Assembly (NCBI RefSeq): GCF_040869045.1
Contig: NC_090323.1
Location: forward strand, 153,966,426 to 154,030,425
Origin: Eurosta solidaginis
Taxonomy: Eukaryota; Arthropoda; Insecta; Diptera; Tephritidae
Direction: 5' to 3'
Length of the DNA stretch: 64,000 bases
Part shown: positions 1 through 9,935 of the stretch, one piece after another
Numbering within the stretch: the stretch's first letter is position 1
Layout: every line of letters starts with the position of its first letter
Notes under the pieces: model-generated
What the model was told of the DNA's origin: nothing
Seen by the model: only the letters and a program-made list of their open reading frames with translations
The model's database searches: none
Translations under genes and position numbers: made by a program

Positions 1-683
1 CGAATACCACCAAAATCCGAAGCAGTAATATGGGCAAAGGTTGTTGGAGGCAGCAAACAAATCAACACCGAACGTACTTGTAGGAAAGACCCTGGCTATG
101 ACCAAACAAGATGGACGTATTCCGGTAAGAGTACTCAATGAGTTCACTTCACCACTCAAATTGACCAAAGGAGCTATTTTGGGAAGATGCCAAGGGGCTG
201 ACGTAGTTATTAACTGTGAACAGCTCCAGGAACACATTTCATCTAGTAATAATGATCTTTCAAATGATATCACGGCATGGACGGACGGACTAGAGGAAGC
301 CTTTCAGAGTAAGGCAAAACAACTGCTCCTAAAGTACGCCAAAATATTTGACTAAGATGGCTCCAAACCAGGCCGCACCAACGTTGTGAAACATCAAATT
401 GACAGTGGAGATGAGAGGCCGATCCGTCAAACTCCTCGTAATATTTTACTGGCGAAGCGGGAAGTTGTGAGTCAAATCGTACAAGAAATGAGTGACATCG
501 GCGTCATCGAACCATTAGCTAGTCCATGGAGCTCACCGGTGGTACTTGTGAAGAAGAAGAATGGAAAAATGAGGTTTCGCGTGGACTATCGAAAGTTGAA
601 CGACGTTACTAAAAAGGATAGCTACCCATTACCAAGAATTGACGATACTTTGGACTAGCTATCTGGTATGAAATGGTTTTCCA
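1..683 (+). pseudogene. Ty3/gypsy copy 1: broken pol (protease-RT linker and RT N-terminal part)
   Basis: This is a fragment of the polyprotein that copies a gypsy-type RNA genome into DNA. Bases 1-355 encode the linker after the protease and match 5760-5900 of copy 2 closely. A TAA near 353 and a frame change before 386 break the reading frame. Bases 386-658 encode the start of reverse transcriptase: an [14 protein letters not shown] entry motif, then [15 protein letters not shown] and VDYRKLN, which are standard Ty3/gypsy RT blocks. A TAG at about 656 ends this frame. The protein continues beyond a LINE insertion at 1921. The left part of the element lies outside the window. The family call is secure from the motifs and the second copy. 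Function is lost. Confidence 0.9.
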
Positions 684-1920
684 CTTACTTACTTAATTGG
701 CGCTTAACCGTCTAAATGGTTATGGCTGTCCAACAAGGCGCGTCAGTCGCTCCTTCGCTCCGCCAACCGGCGCCAATTGGTCACACCAAGGGACCTTAAA
801 TTGTTTTCCACCTGGTCCTTCCAACGGAGTGGGGGCCGCCCTTTACCTCTGCTTCCATACGCGGGTTCCGCTAGAAACACTTTTTTGGCCGGAGCATCAT
901 CTTTCATTCGCATGACATGGCCTAGCCACCGCAGGTGCTGCGTTTCAATTCGCTGGACTATGTTGATTTAGTGCGTATAGCTCGTACAGCTCATCATCAA
1001 ATCGTTTTCGGTACTCGCCATCGCCAACGTGTAGAGGTCCATAAATCTTTCGAAGAACTTTTCTCTCGAACACTCCCAGAGCCGCTTCATCTGACGTTGT
1101 CATGGTCCATGCTTCTGCCCAATATAGCAGGACGGGTACGATAAGTGACTTGTAGATTATGATTTTCGTTCGCCAATAGAGGACTTTACTTTTCAATTGC
1201 CTACCTAGTCCAAAGTATCATTTATTGGCAAGATTGATTCTTCGCTGGATTTCAGTGCTGATGTTGTTGCTAGTGTTGATGCTGGTTCCCAAATAAACGA
1301 AGTCTTTTACTATTTCGAAATTATGGCTGCCAACAGTAGCGTGGTTGCCAAGGCGCGTATGCGCTGACTCTTTGCTCGATGACAGCAGGTACTTCGTTTT
1401 GTCCTCATTCACCATCAAACCCATCTTTACCGCTTCTTTTTCCAGTTTGGAGTAAGCAGAACTAACAGCTTGGATGTTTAGGCCAATGATATCAATGTCA
1501 TCAGCATATGCCAGTAATTGCACGCTTTTATAGAATATTGTTCCAATGCGGTTAAGTTCTGCAGCTAGTATCATTTTCTCCAGCATCAAATTAAAGAAAT
1601 CGCACGATAGTGGGCCACCCTGTCTGATACCTCATTTAGTGTCGAACGGCTCGGAGAGGTCCTTCCCAATTCTGACTGAGCCGATGGTGTTGTTCAACGT
1701 CATTTTGCACAGCCGTATAAGTTTTGGGGGGAAACCAAATTCAGACATAGCGGCATATAGGCAGCTCCTTTTCGTGCTGTCAAAGGCGGCTTTAAATTCG
1801 ACGAAGAGGTGGTGTGTGGTTTTTTCCAAGATTTGGCGCATTGTGAAAATCTGGTCGATGGTACATTTACCAGGTATGAAGCCGCACTGATAAGGTCCAA
1901 TCAGCTGGTTCACGGTGGGC
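684..1920 (-). mobile_element. 5'-truncated non-LTR retrotransposon (RTE-like) inserted in gypsy copy 1
   Basis: The insertion is bounded by the 5-bp direct repeat TTCCA at 679-683 and 1921-1925. Removing it and one repeat restores the gypsy sequence seen in copy 2 (ttttccacactggactt at 6017-6033). On the minus strand its 3' end is a short TAAG tandem tail (ttacttacttaa on plus). This fits target-primed insertion by an element with a microsatellite tail instead of poly(A). Only the 3' part of the coding region remains. A second fragment of the same family, with the same tail, lies at 48065-48340. RTE is preferred from the tail and the ERKVLRKIYGP motif, but the clade is inferred. Confidence 0.88.
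945..1913 (-). pseudogene. LINE reverse transcriptase, C-terminal half, disrupted
   Basis: Three minus-strand pieces form the palm, thumb and C-terminal tail of a non-LTR reverse transcriptase. The first (1632-1913) has QCGFIPGKCTIDQIF and FKAAFDSTKR, the usual RT finger/palm blocks. The second (1218-1589) has the catalytic motif LLAYADDIDIIG. The third (945-1196) has YKSLIVPVLLYWAEAWT and FERKVLRKIYGP, typical of RTE-like C-termini. The pieces lie in different frames or are separated by stops, so the protein is dead. The endonuclease and RT N-terminus are missing because of 5' truncation. The element lies antisense to the gypsy copy that it interrupts. Confidence 0.85.
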
Positions 1921-2023
1921 TTCCATACTAGACTTAAAAAGTGGCTACTGGCAAGTGGAAGTAAAGGAGGAAGAGAAAATAGCTTTCAATTTACAGTAAT
2001 GCCCTTTGGACTATGTAATCATT
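1921..2023 (+). pseudogene. Gypsy copy 1 RT, continuation after the LINE insertion
   Basis: These bases continue the gypsy RT palm: LKSGYWQVEVKEEEK and then MPFGLCN, the block just before the YLDD site of gypsy RTs. Similarity to copy 2 (6090-6132) stops at about 2023, right after the LCN codons, where unrelated AT-rich sequence begins. Copy 1 therefore lacks the YLDD motif, RNase H and integrase. Confidence 0.85.
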
Positions 2024-2164
2024 TCGTATATTTGCCCCATGTACAAACATCATTTCCTTGCGTGAATATTCCAAGATGAGGCAATTGATTGAAGTAACAT
2101 TTCCATTTTTTAATAGCTTATATCAGCTAAAGGGACATAATTTAGATAAGGAACCCATTTAAGT

Positions 2165-2272
2165 GTAGCTTCTGAGTGGAAACTCATCTGCCTTGCACAT
2201 GCCGTACGTAGTCGGCGTAAAACATGTAGGTCCCGTCCCGTCAATTTGCAGGAAAAAATAAAAGGAGAACTG
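2165..2272 (+). repeat. Fragment of SINE-like interspersed repeat
   Basis: The sequence around aaactcatctgccttgcac and gtaggtcccgtcccgtcaat matches the element at 43735-44038 (atctgctttgcagatgccg, gtaggtcccgtccggccaat). Only the central block is kept. It falls between the gypsy copy 1 break and the T-rich tract. See 43735-44038 for the evidence that the family is mobile. Confidence 0.65.
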
Positions 2273-2299
2273 TAAGGTATCATTGTTCATGATAAAAGA

Positions 2300-3094
2300 C
2301 TTACAGATTTATTTTATTTTTTTTGATATTATTTTGTTTAATATTATTATATTAAATTTTATTTTATTTTTATGATTTTTTTATTTCTGTTTGTTTTGTT
2401 TTATTAAATTTTATATCATTGAATTTTATTTTATTGTGTTTTTTCGTTTTATTTTATTTTAGTTTACTTTATTTTGTTTTTATTTTATTTTATTTAATTT
2501 TATTTTTTTTTTATTTTTTATTTATTATGTTATTATATTTTACTTAATTTTATTTTATTTTATTTTATTTTATTTTATTTTATTTTATCATTATTTTTTA
2601 TTTTGTTTTATTTTATTTATTTAATTTGATTCATTTATCTTCTTTAATAAAATTGTTTTATTTTATTTCACTTTATTTGATTGAATTTTATTTTATTTTG
2701 TTTTATTGGATTTTGTTTCATTTAATTTAATTTTTGTATTATTATTTTTGGAAATTTTTTTTAAATTTATTTTTAATTTCATTTTATTCTGATTCACTTG
2801 ATTTTGTTCAATAAATATTTTTGAAATTTTGTTTCGCTTCATTTTATTGCATTTTTTAATGTTATTTTTTTATTTATTGTAATAATTTTATTTTTATTTT
2901 ATTTAATTCCATTTTATTTTACTTTATTTGTTTTATTTTATTTTATTTTATTTTATTTTATCATTATTTTATATTTTGTATGTATTTTGTTTTATTTTAC
3001 TTTGCTTCATTTTATTTTCTTTAATAATTTTTTTTATTTTATTGTATTTAATTTTATTTATTTTGTCTCATTTTATTTAATTTTATTATTATTT
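2300..3094. repeat. Low-complexity (TTTTA)n tract
   Basis: About 0.8 kb of almost pure T/A on the plus strand, dominated by TTTTA pentamers with interruptions by TTTTG, TTTAAT and similar units. It ends where the 5' LTR of gypsy copy 2 starts. No coding or structural feature is seen inside it. Confidence 0.9.
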
Positions 3095-3800
3095 TGACGA
3101 ATATTAGCAACATTAAGGGATACTACCATCTCTAAGCCGATGCTAAGCAGTGACTTGTGTGCACATCAACAAATCAATCATTATGTCTACCCATATGTCC
3201 ATACAAGCAGCGGAGAGTAATAATAATAATAATAATAATAATAAACACATAACACATGCATAACACATGCATATATCTGAGATACTCGCAAAAGTATGCA
3301 ATCATTTGTGCAAGTATCACTCACATATACACGCGCATGGGCTATGAGAGAAGCTATAAAATCGAATTGAAAATTAATTAATAATTAATTAGGGGTTAAT
3401 TATTAATTATTTATTTTATTAAAGCTTAAGAATTATTGATCATTTTCGTAATTCATATTTTTATTATTAAATTAATCTATGGAAAACATTTTTGCGGGAA
3501 GCTAAGTACTATATTAGATTATTTATTCATCTGTAGTTATAGCTGAGTATTTTTATAGCTGATAACTAACTAGTAAGTTCTGGAAATAGAAGCGCCTAGA
3601 AATATGTCAAAGAGGAAACCGCACAGTATGAAAGCAGCAACAGTTGAGGCACGACAATCAGTTTAGTTTAAGCAACTTATAGCTTGCGAAGTATAAGTGA
3701 AGTATTTTAATAAAGGCCATTTTTGCATTATTCAACAGTTTAGTGATTCGAACGTTAGCAGAATATTTGGAATAAGCGGAATTTCAGTAAATTCGTTACA
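3095..3800 (+). repeat. 5' LTR of gypsy copy 2
   Basis: Starts TG (tgacgaatattagcaac) and ends CA (aattcgttaca), 706 bp. The first 190 bp or so recur as the 3' LTR at 8371-8567, with differences and an AAT microsatellite only in the 5' copy. The R/U region holds TATAAAA at about 3355 and AATAAAGGCC near 3709, candidate promoter and poly(A) signal. The last ~85 bp (caacagtttagtgattcgaa onward) recur as an isolated LTR end at 29985-30083. Confidence 0.85.
3217..3244. repeat. (AAT)n microsatellite inside the 5' LTR
   Basis: About nine AAT units follow gcggagagt. The 3' LTR has gcggagagcacaaatgcg at the same point, so the expansion happened in the 5' LTR after insertion, or the two LTRs differ in origin. 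Confidence 0.9.
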
Positions 3801-3802
3801 AT

Positions 3803-3814
3803 TGGTGTCAGAAG
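3803..3814 (+). promoter_or_regulatory. Primer-binding site, tRNA-Leu type (putative)
   Basis: TGGTGTCAGAAG lies two bases after the 5' LTR terminus CA. A TGG start complementary to a tRNA CCA end is required for minus-strand priming. The rest resembles the complement of an insect tRNA-Leu 3' end. The tRNA identity comes from memory of the family and was not computed. Confidence 0.6.
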
Positions 3815-3859
3815 AGGAATTGTTGAATAAATTCCGAAGATTTCGAGGACAACAAGGAC

Positions 3860-5160
3860 ATGGCAAAGTGGAGTGAATATAAGATCCAGCAATTGAAGAA
3901 GGAGTTGGAGAGCCGTGGATTGAATACAACGGGCAATAAATTCGAACTTCAGGCAAGACTACGAGAGGCAATGGAAGCAGAAGGAACTAACGTGGAAGGG
4001 TATGTCTTTCATCTTGATGGCGACGAGACAACAACGAAAATTGAAGAGAAAAATGAAAAACCGCAGACAATGGCGAACACAGACTTGAACACGATATTAG
4101 CTGCAATAACTGCACAAACGTCGACAGTAACAGCCAAGATCGAAAAACAACTAGAATCCCAGGAAACACGTATAACATCCAAGATGGAATCACAGGAGGT
4201 ACGCATTTCAGAAATGTCGTCGCATATGTCATCCCAACTGGAAGAACAGAAAACAAATATGGCATCCCAACTAAAATCGCAGGAGACACGCATAACATCC
4301 AAGATGGAATCACAAGAAGAGCGTATTTCAGAAATGTCGACACAGATTACATCCAAGATGGAAGCACAAGAGGAGCGCTTATCATTGCATGTGGCACAAA
4401 TGTCTTCGCAGTTAGAAACACGGGAAGCAAGGCTAACATCAAAGCTGGAAGCATAGGATACAAAAACTGTACAGCTCGAGGACAAAATTGATGCCGATAT
4501 AGAAGCTTTGAGAGGTCGTATACAGGAGTTGCAACTAAATCGCCCTGCAGTTTCAGCGAGTAATCCAAAGGTAAAGATACCATCCTTTTACAGTTCTGTT
4601 CCTTTCCAGGCTACAGTTTGAGAAGACCGATGCAGTGAACATTTGGAATATGGAAGATAAAGTTGCTGTACTGTTCGTGGCAATGAAAGGGCCTGCAGCT
4701 TAAATCTTAGAGACTATTCCAGAGTACGAAAGGACCAGTTATGAAGCATTGATGGCCGGTGTCAGGAGACGTTACGGGAGCGAGCATAGAAGCAATTTGA
4801 GTTGCAAAACCGTTTCTAAAAAGCAAATGAGACATTGCAGGCGTTTTCTTCGGATGTTGAAAGATTGGCTCATCTTGCAAATGCGGACGCACCGTGGAAT
4901 ACACTGAAAGGATAAAGATTCAGAGCTTTATAAACGGCATACGGGACGTCGAAAGGAATCAAGCCACATACGCGAACCCAAAGCAAACATTTGTTGAAAT
5001 GGTATCCCATGCATTGACTCAAGAAACTGCCTCACTTTTGAGTAAGCCAGCGTACAAAGCCCATCGTGTGGAAGTAGAAAGGCCAGATTGGGTGGACACA
5101 ATTTTGGAAGCATTGAAGGGATCACAACAGAAAAACTCTGGAGTTATGAAATGTTTCTAG
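3860..5160 (+). pseudogene. Gypsy gag with N-terminal SAP-like domain and coiled-coil repeats
   Basis: The ATG at 3860 starts a 198-codon frame. Residues 1-38 (WSEYKIQQLKKELESRGL, then TGNKFELQARLREA) fit a SAP motif, a small helix-extension-helix DNA-binding fold. Residues ~85-198 repeat SQETRITSKMESQEERI-like units rich in E, Q, S and K, a likely coiled coil for assembly. A TAG at 4454 stops the frame. Downstream pieces in other frames still encode the capsid-like part (4894-5160, with IQSFINGIRDVERNQATY). A final CCHC knuckle is ruined by a stop (CF*CGNPGD). Capsid proteins package element RNA. Codons upstream of 3860 are non-coding leader. Confidence 0.8.
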
Positions 5161-5339
5161 TGCGGTAACCCAGGCGACATTGCAGCACCGGTCCTAATAG
5201 TTCCAACAATCTGGGTGGCCGTAAACGCAGAGCTGAAGGAGATGAGCAGATCTCCAAGTCCACTCAATCGTTAAACTAAAGAGAGTCAGCCGCAAAGGGC
5301 GACAGCTGGCTCCCTCAATTGAATGCCCCATAATCTCTA

Positions 5340-5872
5340 TCTCGGAAAATGGAAGAAGGTCAAGCAATCTTACTGTCGGAGGACATGTGGATGGAAAGGA
5401 ACGTTTACTGACTGTAGATACGTGTGCATCCCATCCAATCATTCGATCAGATTTAGTCAACAAGAAGATAAGACCATTGCTTGGAGCAAGATTACGTCCC
5501 GCCACAGGAGAAGACACCCTGGTAATTGGAGAAGTAGCATGTGAAGTAGCAATTGGGAACGTCACGGTACTACACAATTTTTTAGTGGCAGAGATTGTTG
5601 ATGAAATCATAATTGGAGTGGACTTCTTAATCAACCAAGGTATCAAGATCGATATGCAAAGCAAGAGGTCGCGATATAAGAACATGGATGTACCACTTAA
5701 TTTCGGCTACGAGAGAGTATACAGCAGTAAACGAGTGCTGGTGGAAGAGAGTCAGCAAATACCACCAAAATCCGAAGCAGTCATCTGGGCAAAGGTTGAT
5801 GGAGGTTGTGGGACAAACAAATTGTGGGTTGTCGAGGCAGCAAAAAAATCAACACCGAACATACTTGTATGA
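5340..5872 (+). pseudogene. Gypsy aspartic protease and linker
   Basis: The frame from 5387 encodes LLTVDTCASHPIIRSD, the retropepsin active-site block, with Cys where Gly is usual (DTGA to DTCA). The flap region follows, then IIIGVDFLINQGIKID, the second conserved block. The retropepsin would cleave Gag-Pol. The linker (YERVYSSKRVLVEESQQI, then PPKSEAVIWAKVDGG) runs to a TGA at about 5870, at the position where copy 1 reads through to RT. The G-to-C change and the stop suggest an inactive protein. Confidence 0.82.
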
Positions 5873-5899
5873 AAAACCCTGGCTATGAACAAACAAGAT

Positions 5900-6960
5900 G
5901 GACGGGAAAATGAGGTTTTGAGTGGGCTACCGCAAGTTGAACGACGTCACGAAAAAGGATAGCTACCCATTGCCAAGAATTGACAATACTCTGGACTCGC
6001 TATCTGGTACGAAATAGTTTTCCACACTGGACTTGAAAAGGAGGAAGAAGGAGGAAGACAAAGAGAAAACAGCCTTCAGTATAGGTGATGGTCTTTGGCA
6101 ATTTACAGTGATGCCTTTTGGACTTTGTAATGCTACTTTTGAGAGACTCGTGGATCAGGTACTGAAAGGACTACATTGGAAAACATGCTTGGTGTACCTA
6201 GACGACATCATCGTATTGGGCAAGAACTTTGATGAACATCTTAAAAACTTGGAGGAAGTTTTCGAGAGAATAGCTGGCGCTGGTCTGAACCTAAGTCCGA
6301 AAAAGTGTTCGCTGTTTAAAAAGGAAGTAAATTATTTGGATCACAAGGTAACGACGGAAGGCATCTGTACAGCGAATGAAAAGATAGAGGCAGTAAAGGA
6401 TTTGCCAAGACCACAGAACTTGCATGAATTAAGAAGTTTCCTTGGGCTGTGCGCATATTACCGCCGATTTGTACAAAACTTTTCCAGCGTAGCCCATAGC
6501 CTCCATGAGCTTACAAGAAAAAATAAAGCTTTTGAATGGAAGAAGGAGCCAGAAGTGGCTTTCCAAACATTGAAGGAGCGTTCGTGCACTGCCCCAATGT
6601 TGGCATAACTGATTCTAGGAGCAACATTTATTCTAGATACAGATGCGAGTGGATATGCTGTAGGAGGCGTTTTATCACAACTGGTCGATGGACAGGAGAA
6701 GGTAATTGCATATTACAGCCGTTCGATTGGAAAACCAGAGAGCACCTATTGCGTTACACGGACAGCTCGTGGCATTGGTAGAGTGCATTAAACATTTTTA
6801 CAAATACCTCTACTGCCAGCGATTCGGCGTCAGGACAGATCACGCAGCGTTGAAATGGCTTCTGCAGTTCCGTAATCCGGCAGGACAATTGACACGGTGG
6901 ATCGAGCGACTACAAAGCTATGACTTTTTCATTGAGCATCGAAAAGGTAGTACCCATTGA
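5900..6960 (+). pseudogene. Gypsy reverse transcriptase and RNase H, broken
   Basis: The beginning of RT is missing: at 5904 the sequence jumps from the linker to the VDYRKLN region, skipping about 440 bp that copy 1 retains. Bases 6033-6608 are open and encode FTVMPFGLCNATFERLVD, the catalytic LVYLDDIIVLG, and the thumb/connection (GLNLSPKKCSLFKKEV, LRSFLGLCAYYRRFV). RNase H follows in shifted frames: DTDASGYAVGGVL can be read at ~6640 in another frame, and TDHAALKWLLQF ends the domain near 6870. A TAA at 6606 and a TGA at 6958 separate the pieces. It would convert element RNA to double-stranded DNA if intact. Confidence 0.88.
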
Positions 6961-6999
6961 AATGCTGATGCAACGTCACGAAGACCATGTAGTTTTGAA

Positions 7000-8358
7000 T
7001 TCGAGCAATGTTCAAAGGCCGAGGCTAAAGAAGACATTATAGATGTCCGGCTAATGACTATAACGTGTACGGATGAATGGGACAAGGAAAAACTAAGGAA
7101 GTGCCAACTAGAAGATATGTCACATGTTATGCAAGGGCTCCAACGAAACGAAAGACCAAACAGAGAGGAGATGTCAGCAGAGAGCCCATTCCGAAGTCAT
7201 ATTGGGTACAGTGGAACAGTTTAGAATTGATATCCGGTTGCGTGCATAGAGTATGGGAGAGAGACAAGAAGAAACTGATAGTTGTTCCCAGAAAGAGGAT
7301 TCCTGACATGCTCAGCGAGCTGCATAATGGTTTAAGTGGAGGTCATCTGGGAATCACAAAGACGCTCGGGAATATTAAACAGATATTCTATTGGGTTGGT
7401 TGCCGTCAGTCGGTCACTGAGTGGATTGCGAACTGCGATGTTTGCAGCAGAGCGAAAGGGCCCAAAACCCGAAGTTATGGCCAGATGAAGCAATATAACT
7501 CAGGAGCGCCATGAAAGGATCACTATGGATGTCGCAGGTCCATTTCCTACTAGCAACTGCGGAAACAAATATGTACTGGTGGTTACGCATTTTTTCAATA
7601 ATGGCCGGAGGTATACCCAATCCCAAATCGAGAAGCGGAAACAGTAGCAGTGTTTATAAACAATTGGGTTGCAAGGTATGGTGTACCAATAGACTTACAT
7701 TCTGACCAAGGCGGGATTTTTGAATCAGCTGCGTTCCAGGAAATGTGTAAATCCTTGGGCATTCGAAAAACACGGACAACTGCATTGCATCCTCAGTCAG
7801 ATGGTATGGTGGAACGATTCATTAGAACATTGGAGGAGCACTTAAGGAAAGTAGTGGACAAGTTCCACAAAGAGTGGGATACTCGCATACCATTATTCTT
7901 AGTGGCTTATCGATCAGAAGTGCATGAGACAACGGGCCAAACTTCCGCAAAGGTAATTTTTGGCAATGACCTTCAACTGTCAGCTGATCTGAAGATTCGG
8001 ATATATGCCTATGCGGAGAGAAATATCAAGAAATCCTCTGGTGTCTTGGAAGAAGAGTTGAGAGAAATACACGATCTTGTATGGCAACTAGCAAAGATTA
8101 TGAGTGACAAGATGGAAGCCAGATACGATAAAGTAATTAATTCGGAAGGTTTTCTGGAATGAGATTTGGTGCTGTAATACAACCCGAAATTGCAGTGTAA
8201 TTGGGAAGGCCCATACAAAGTTGTAAAACGGATCAACGATGTAGTGTACCGCATACAAGCCATTGGTAAACCACGAACCAAAATGAAGTTGGTTCATTTG
8301 GAAAGGCTGGCAGCGTTTAGATCGAGTGATTTGTCTGATCGGGACGATCAGACTTAGG
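7000..8358 (+). pseudogene. Gypsy integrase, broken
   Basis: Bases 7077-7514 encode the HHCC zinc-binding domain (LHNGLSGGHLGITKTL and CDVCSRAKG). The core domain is split between frames: the first catalytic Asp is in ITMDVAGPFP near 7523, the second in DLHSDQGGIFES (~7693), and the Glu in MVERFIRTLEEHL (~7808). The frame from 7650 stays open to 8162. The C-terminal WEGPYKVVKRINDVVYRI module follows in another frame and ends at about 8358. All DDE residues are visible but cannot be read as one protein. Integrase inserts element DNA into the host chromosome. Confidence 0.88.
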
Positions 8359-8370
8359 TGGATGGCAGTA

Positions 8371-8567
8371 TGGCAAATATTAGCAACGCTAAGGGATACT
8401 ATCATCTGTAAGCCAATACTAAGCAGTGACTTGTATGCACATCAACAAGTCAATCATTATGTCTGTACATATGTCCATACCAGTAGCGGAGAGCACAAAT
8501 GCGTGCATATATCTGAGATACTCCCAAAAGTAGGCAATCATCTGTGAAATTATCATTCACATATACA
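8371..8567 (+). repeat. Truncated 3' LTR of gypsy copy 2
   Basis: tggcaaatattagcaacg matches the start of the 5' LTR, and similarity continues to cacatatacac. The 5' LTR goes on as gcgcatgggc but this copy changes to tagggtggagcg. The truncation could be a deletion or an insertion whose far flank has been lost. Confidence 0.85.
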
Positions 8568-9935
8568 CTAGGGTGGAGCGAAATTTTTTTTTCATCAGAC
8601 TGCAATCTAATAGTGAAAATCTGGTGCCTTTTGTTCTTAAATAAAATTTTGCTCAATTCGGATTAGAGTAACTGCCTCCGCAGCGGTGAAAATATGAAAG
8701 TTCCCAATTTTGCAAAACACTACTTCATATGGGTACGTAAAAATTTATTTTTTATTTTTTCGATTTAAACTGTTGAATTATACATTATAATAATTTCCAT
8801 AAACATTTTTTGCCTTTAACTCTATAAGTATCTTCAGTATTTTGGCCACTATGCCAAAAAACGTTCAAAAAACTTTGAAACAATTTTTTTAAATTTCAGA
8901 TTTAACCACTTTAAAATCAGAAAAAGTCTATGGACGAAAAAAAGTTAGCCCTTCTGTGTTGTAGTAAATTTATTTACGAAAATTTTAAGCGTACTTGTAC
9001 AAAATTATGATGTGCCCTTGACTTCATAAGCCCTGCTATATTCAAAGTCTTCAATCAAAAATTTTCTGTTTTTACCCAAGAAATTTTATTTTTGCATTCG
9101 TTAAAAGGGTATGATATTTCCTAAAACACTTGTTGCATAGTATTAATACTAAAAAATAGTAGGCGAGATAAACAATAGTGAAATTCTTTGAAGCAGAGCA
9201 AATAGAGTAATTTTTAAAAAAAGTTTGTTTAATGTTGGTGCGCGTCGAATTCTCGTAGACTTATAATTAATCGCCGTCCTGTGCCTTAATTTTTTCGATC
9301 TATTATAAACGGAGAAATCAGTCTTGTTTTTAAGCTTAGTTCGGAAGTATTCGAAAATATATTTACCGGAACTTGTCACGCACGCGTTGTTTTCTGTGCT
9401 GTTTTTATTGGTTTCGATCGGTCGGTATGCAAAGAACTCGAAGTGTGAAATGTCCTATTTTTGGGGATACTTGTGAAATAAAAGATAATGTTTTACCTAC
9501 ATACGAAGATGTGATAAAGTTATATGAATGGACGAGACATCAACTGAAATTGCAATTGAAAACAGCAAAAGAACCAACTTTTTCGGAGATAGCAGATATC
9601 GTGACGTCCAGAATAGAAAGTATATGGGGAACTACATCCACTTCTGAAAAATTTATCAGAATAGAAATTCATGGCATTGTAGAATCTGGTGGTGAGGACA
9701 AACCATTGTTTTTAAAGCTTGCTTGTCATACTCAAGCTGTTGAGAGAGCTGGGAAGATAACGACCGAATCTGCCGTTTATCAGTGTTCAAGAAAGTCACG
9801 ATTAGGTGCAATAAAAGCCAAGTTGGAATCGCGGAAATTGTTGCCTAAGTTCGAAACAAAAAAGGATTTTCAAGCCAAATAGTTTATGTAATTTTTAAAA
9901 TCATTTTAAAACTTCAATATTCATTCTAAGAATAA
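8568..9935 (+). other. Unclassified AT-rich segment, possible DNA transposon remnant
   Basis: Begins at the LTR break with CACTAGGGTGGAGCG, when the shared CAC is counted. CACTA/Chapaev-type DNA transposons have ends starting CACTA or CACTRG, so this may be one terminal repeat. No matching inverted end was found before the Helitron at 9936. The first 800 bp are AT-rich with no coding signal. The only gene-like part is the frame at 9427-9882. Confidence 0.4.
9427..9882 (+). CDS. Uncharacterised protein, possibly TE-derived
   Basis: I do not recognise this protein. An ATG at 9427 starts 151 codons; the frame is open from 9373, but the upstream residues (cysteine- and phenylalanine-rich) look like leader. 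Visible features are CPIFGDTCEI near the N-terminus, a probable helical segment (LPTYEDVIKLYEWTRHQL) and a basic C-terminus rich in K and R. The layout (short Cys-containing start, then a compact helical domain) is reminiscent of N-terminal domains of insect DNA-transposon proteins, but this is an impression only. It may be 3'-truncated because the Helitron begins 54 bp after its TAG. Codon use is ordinary for AT-rich flies. It is one of the few long frames here not explained by a known TE family. Confidence 0.4.
   Translation: MQRTRSVKCPIFGDTCEIKDNVLPTYEDVIKLYEWTRHQLKLQLKTAKEPTFSEIADIVTSRIESIWGTTSTSEKFIRIEIHGIVESGGEDKPLFLKLACHTQAVERAGKITTESAVYQCSRKSRLGAIKAKLESRKLLPKFETKKDFQAK

Larger units (their letters stand above)
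3095..8567 (+). mobile_element. Ty3/gypsy LTR retrotransposon copy 2 (gag-pol, decayed)
   Basis: The order is 5' LTR (3095-3800), primer-binding site (3803), gag (3860-5160), protease (about 5340-5872), RT with YLDD and RNase H (5900-6960), integrase (about 7000-8358) and truncated 3' LTR (8371-8567). No env-like frame is present: the integrase tail ends only about 13 bp before the 3' LTR. Relative to copy 1, about 440 bp covering the start of RT is deleted near 5904. Multiple stops and frameshifts make it non-autonomous. The 3' LTR is cut after about 197 bp, where an unrelated segment begins with CACTAGGGTGG. Confidence 0.92.

Noticed and set aside
8358..8371. env-like third ORF in gypsy copy 2
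   Set aside because: The integrase tail ends about 13 bp before the 3' LTR; there is no room for env.
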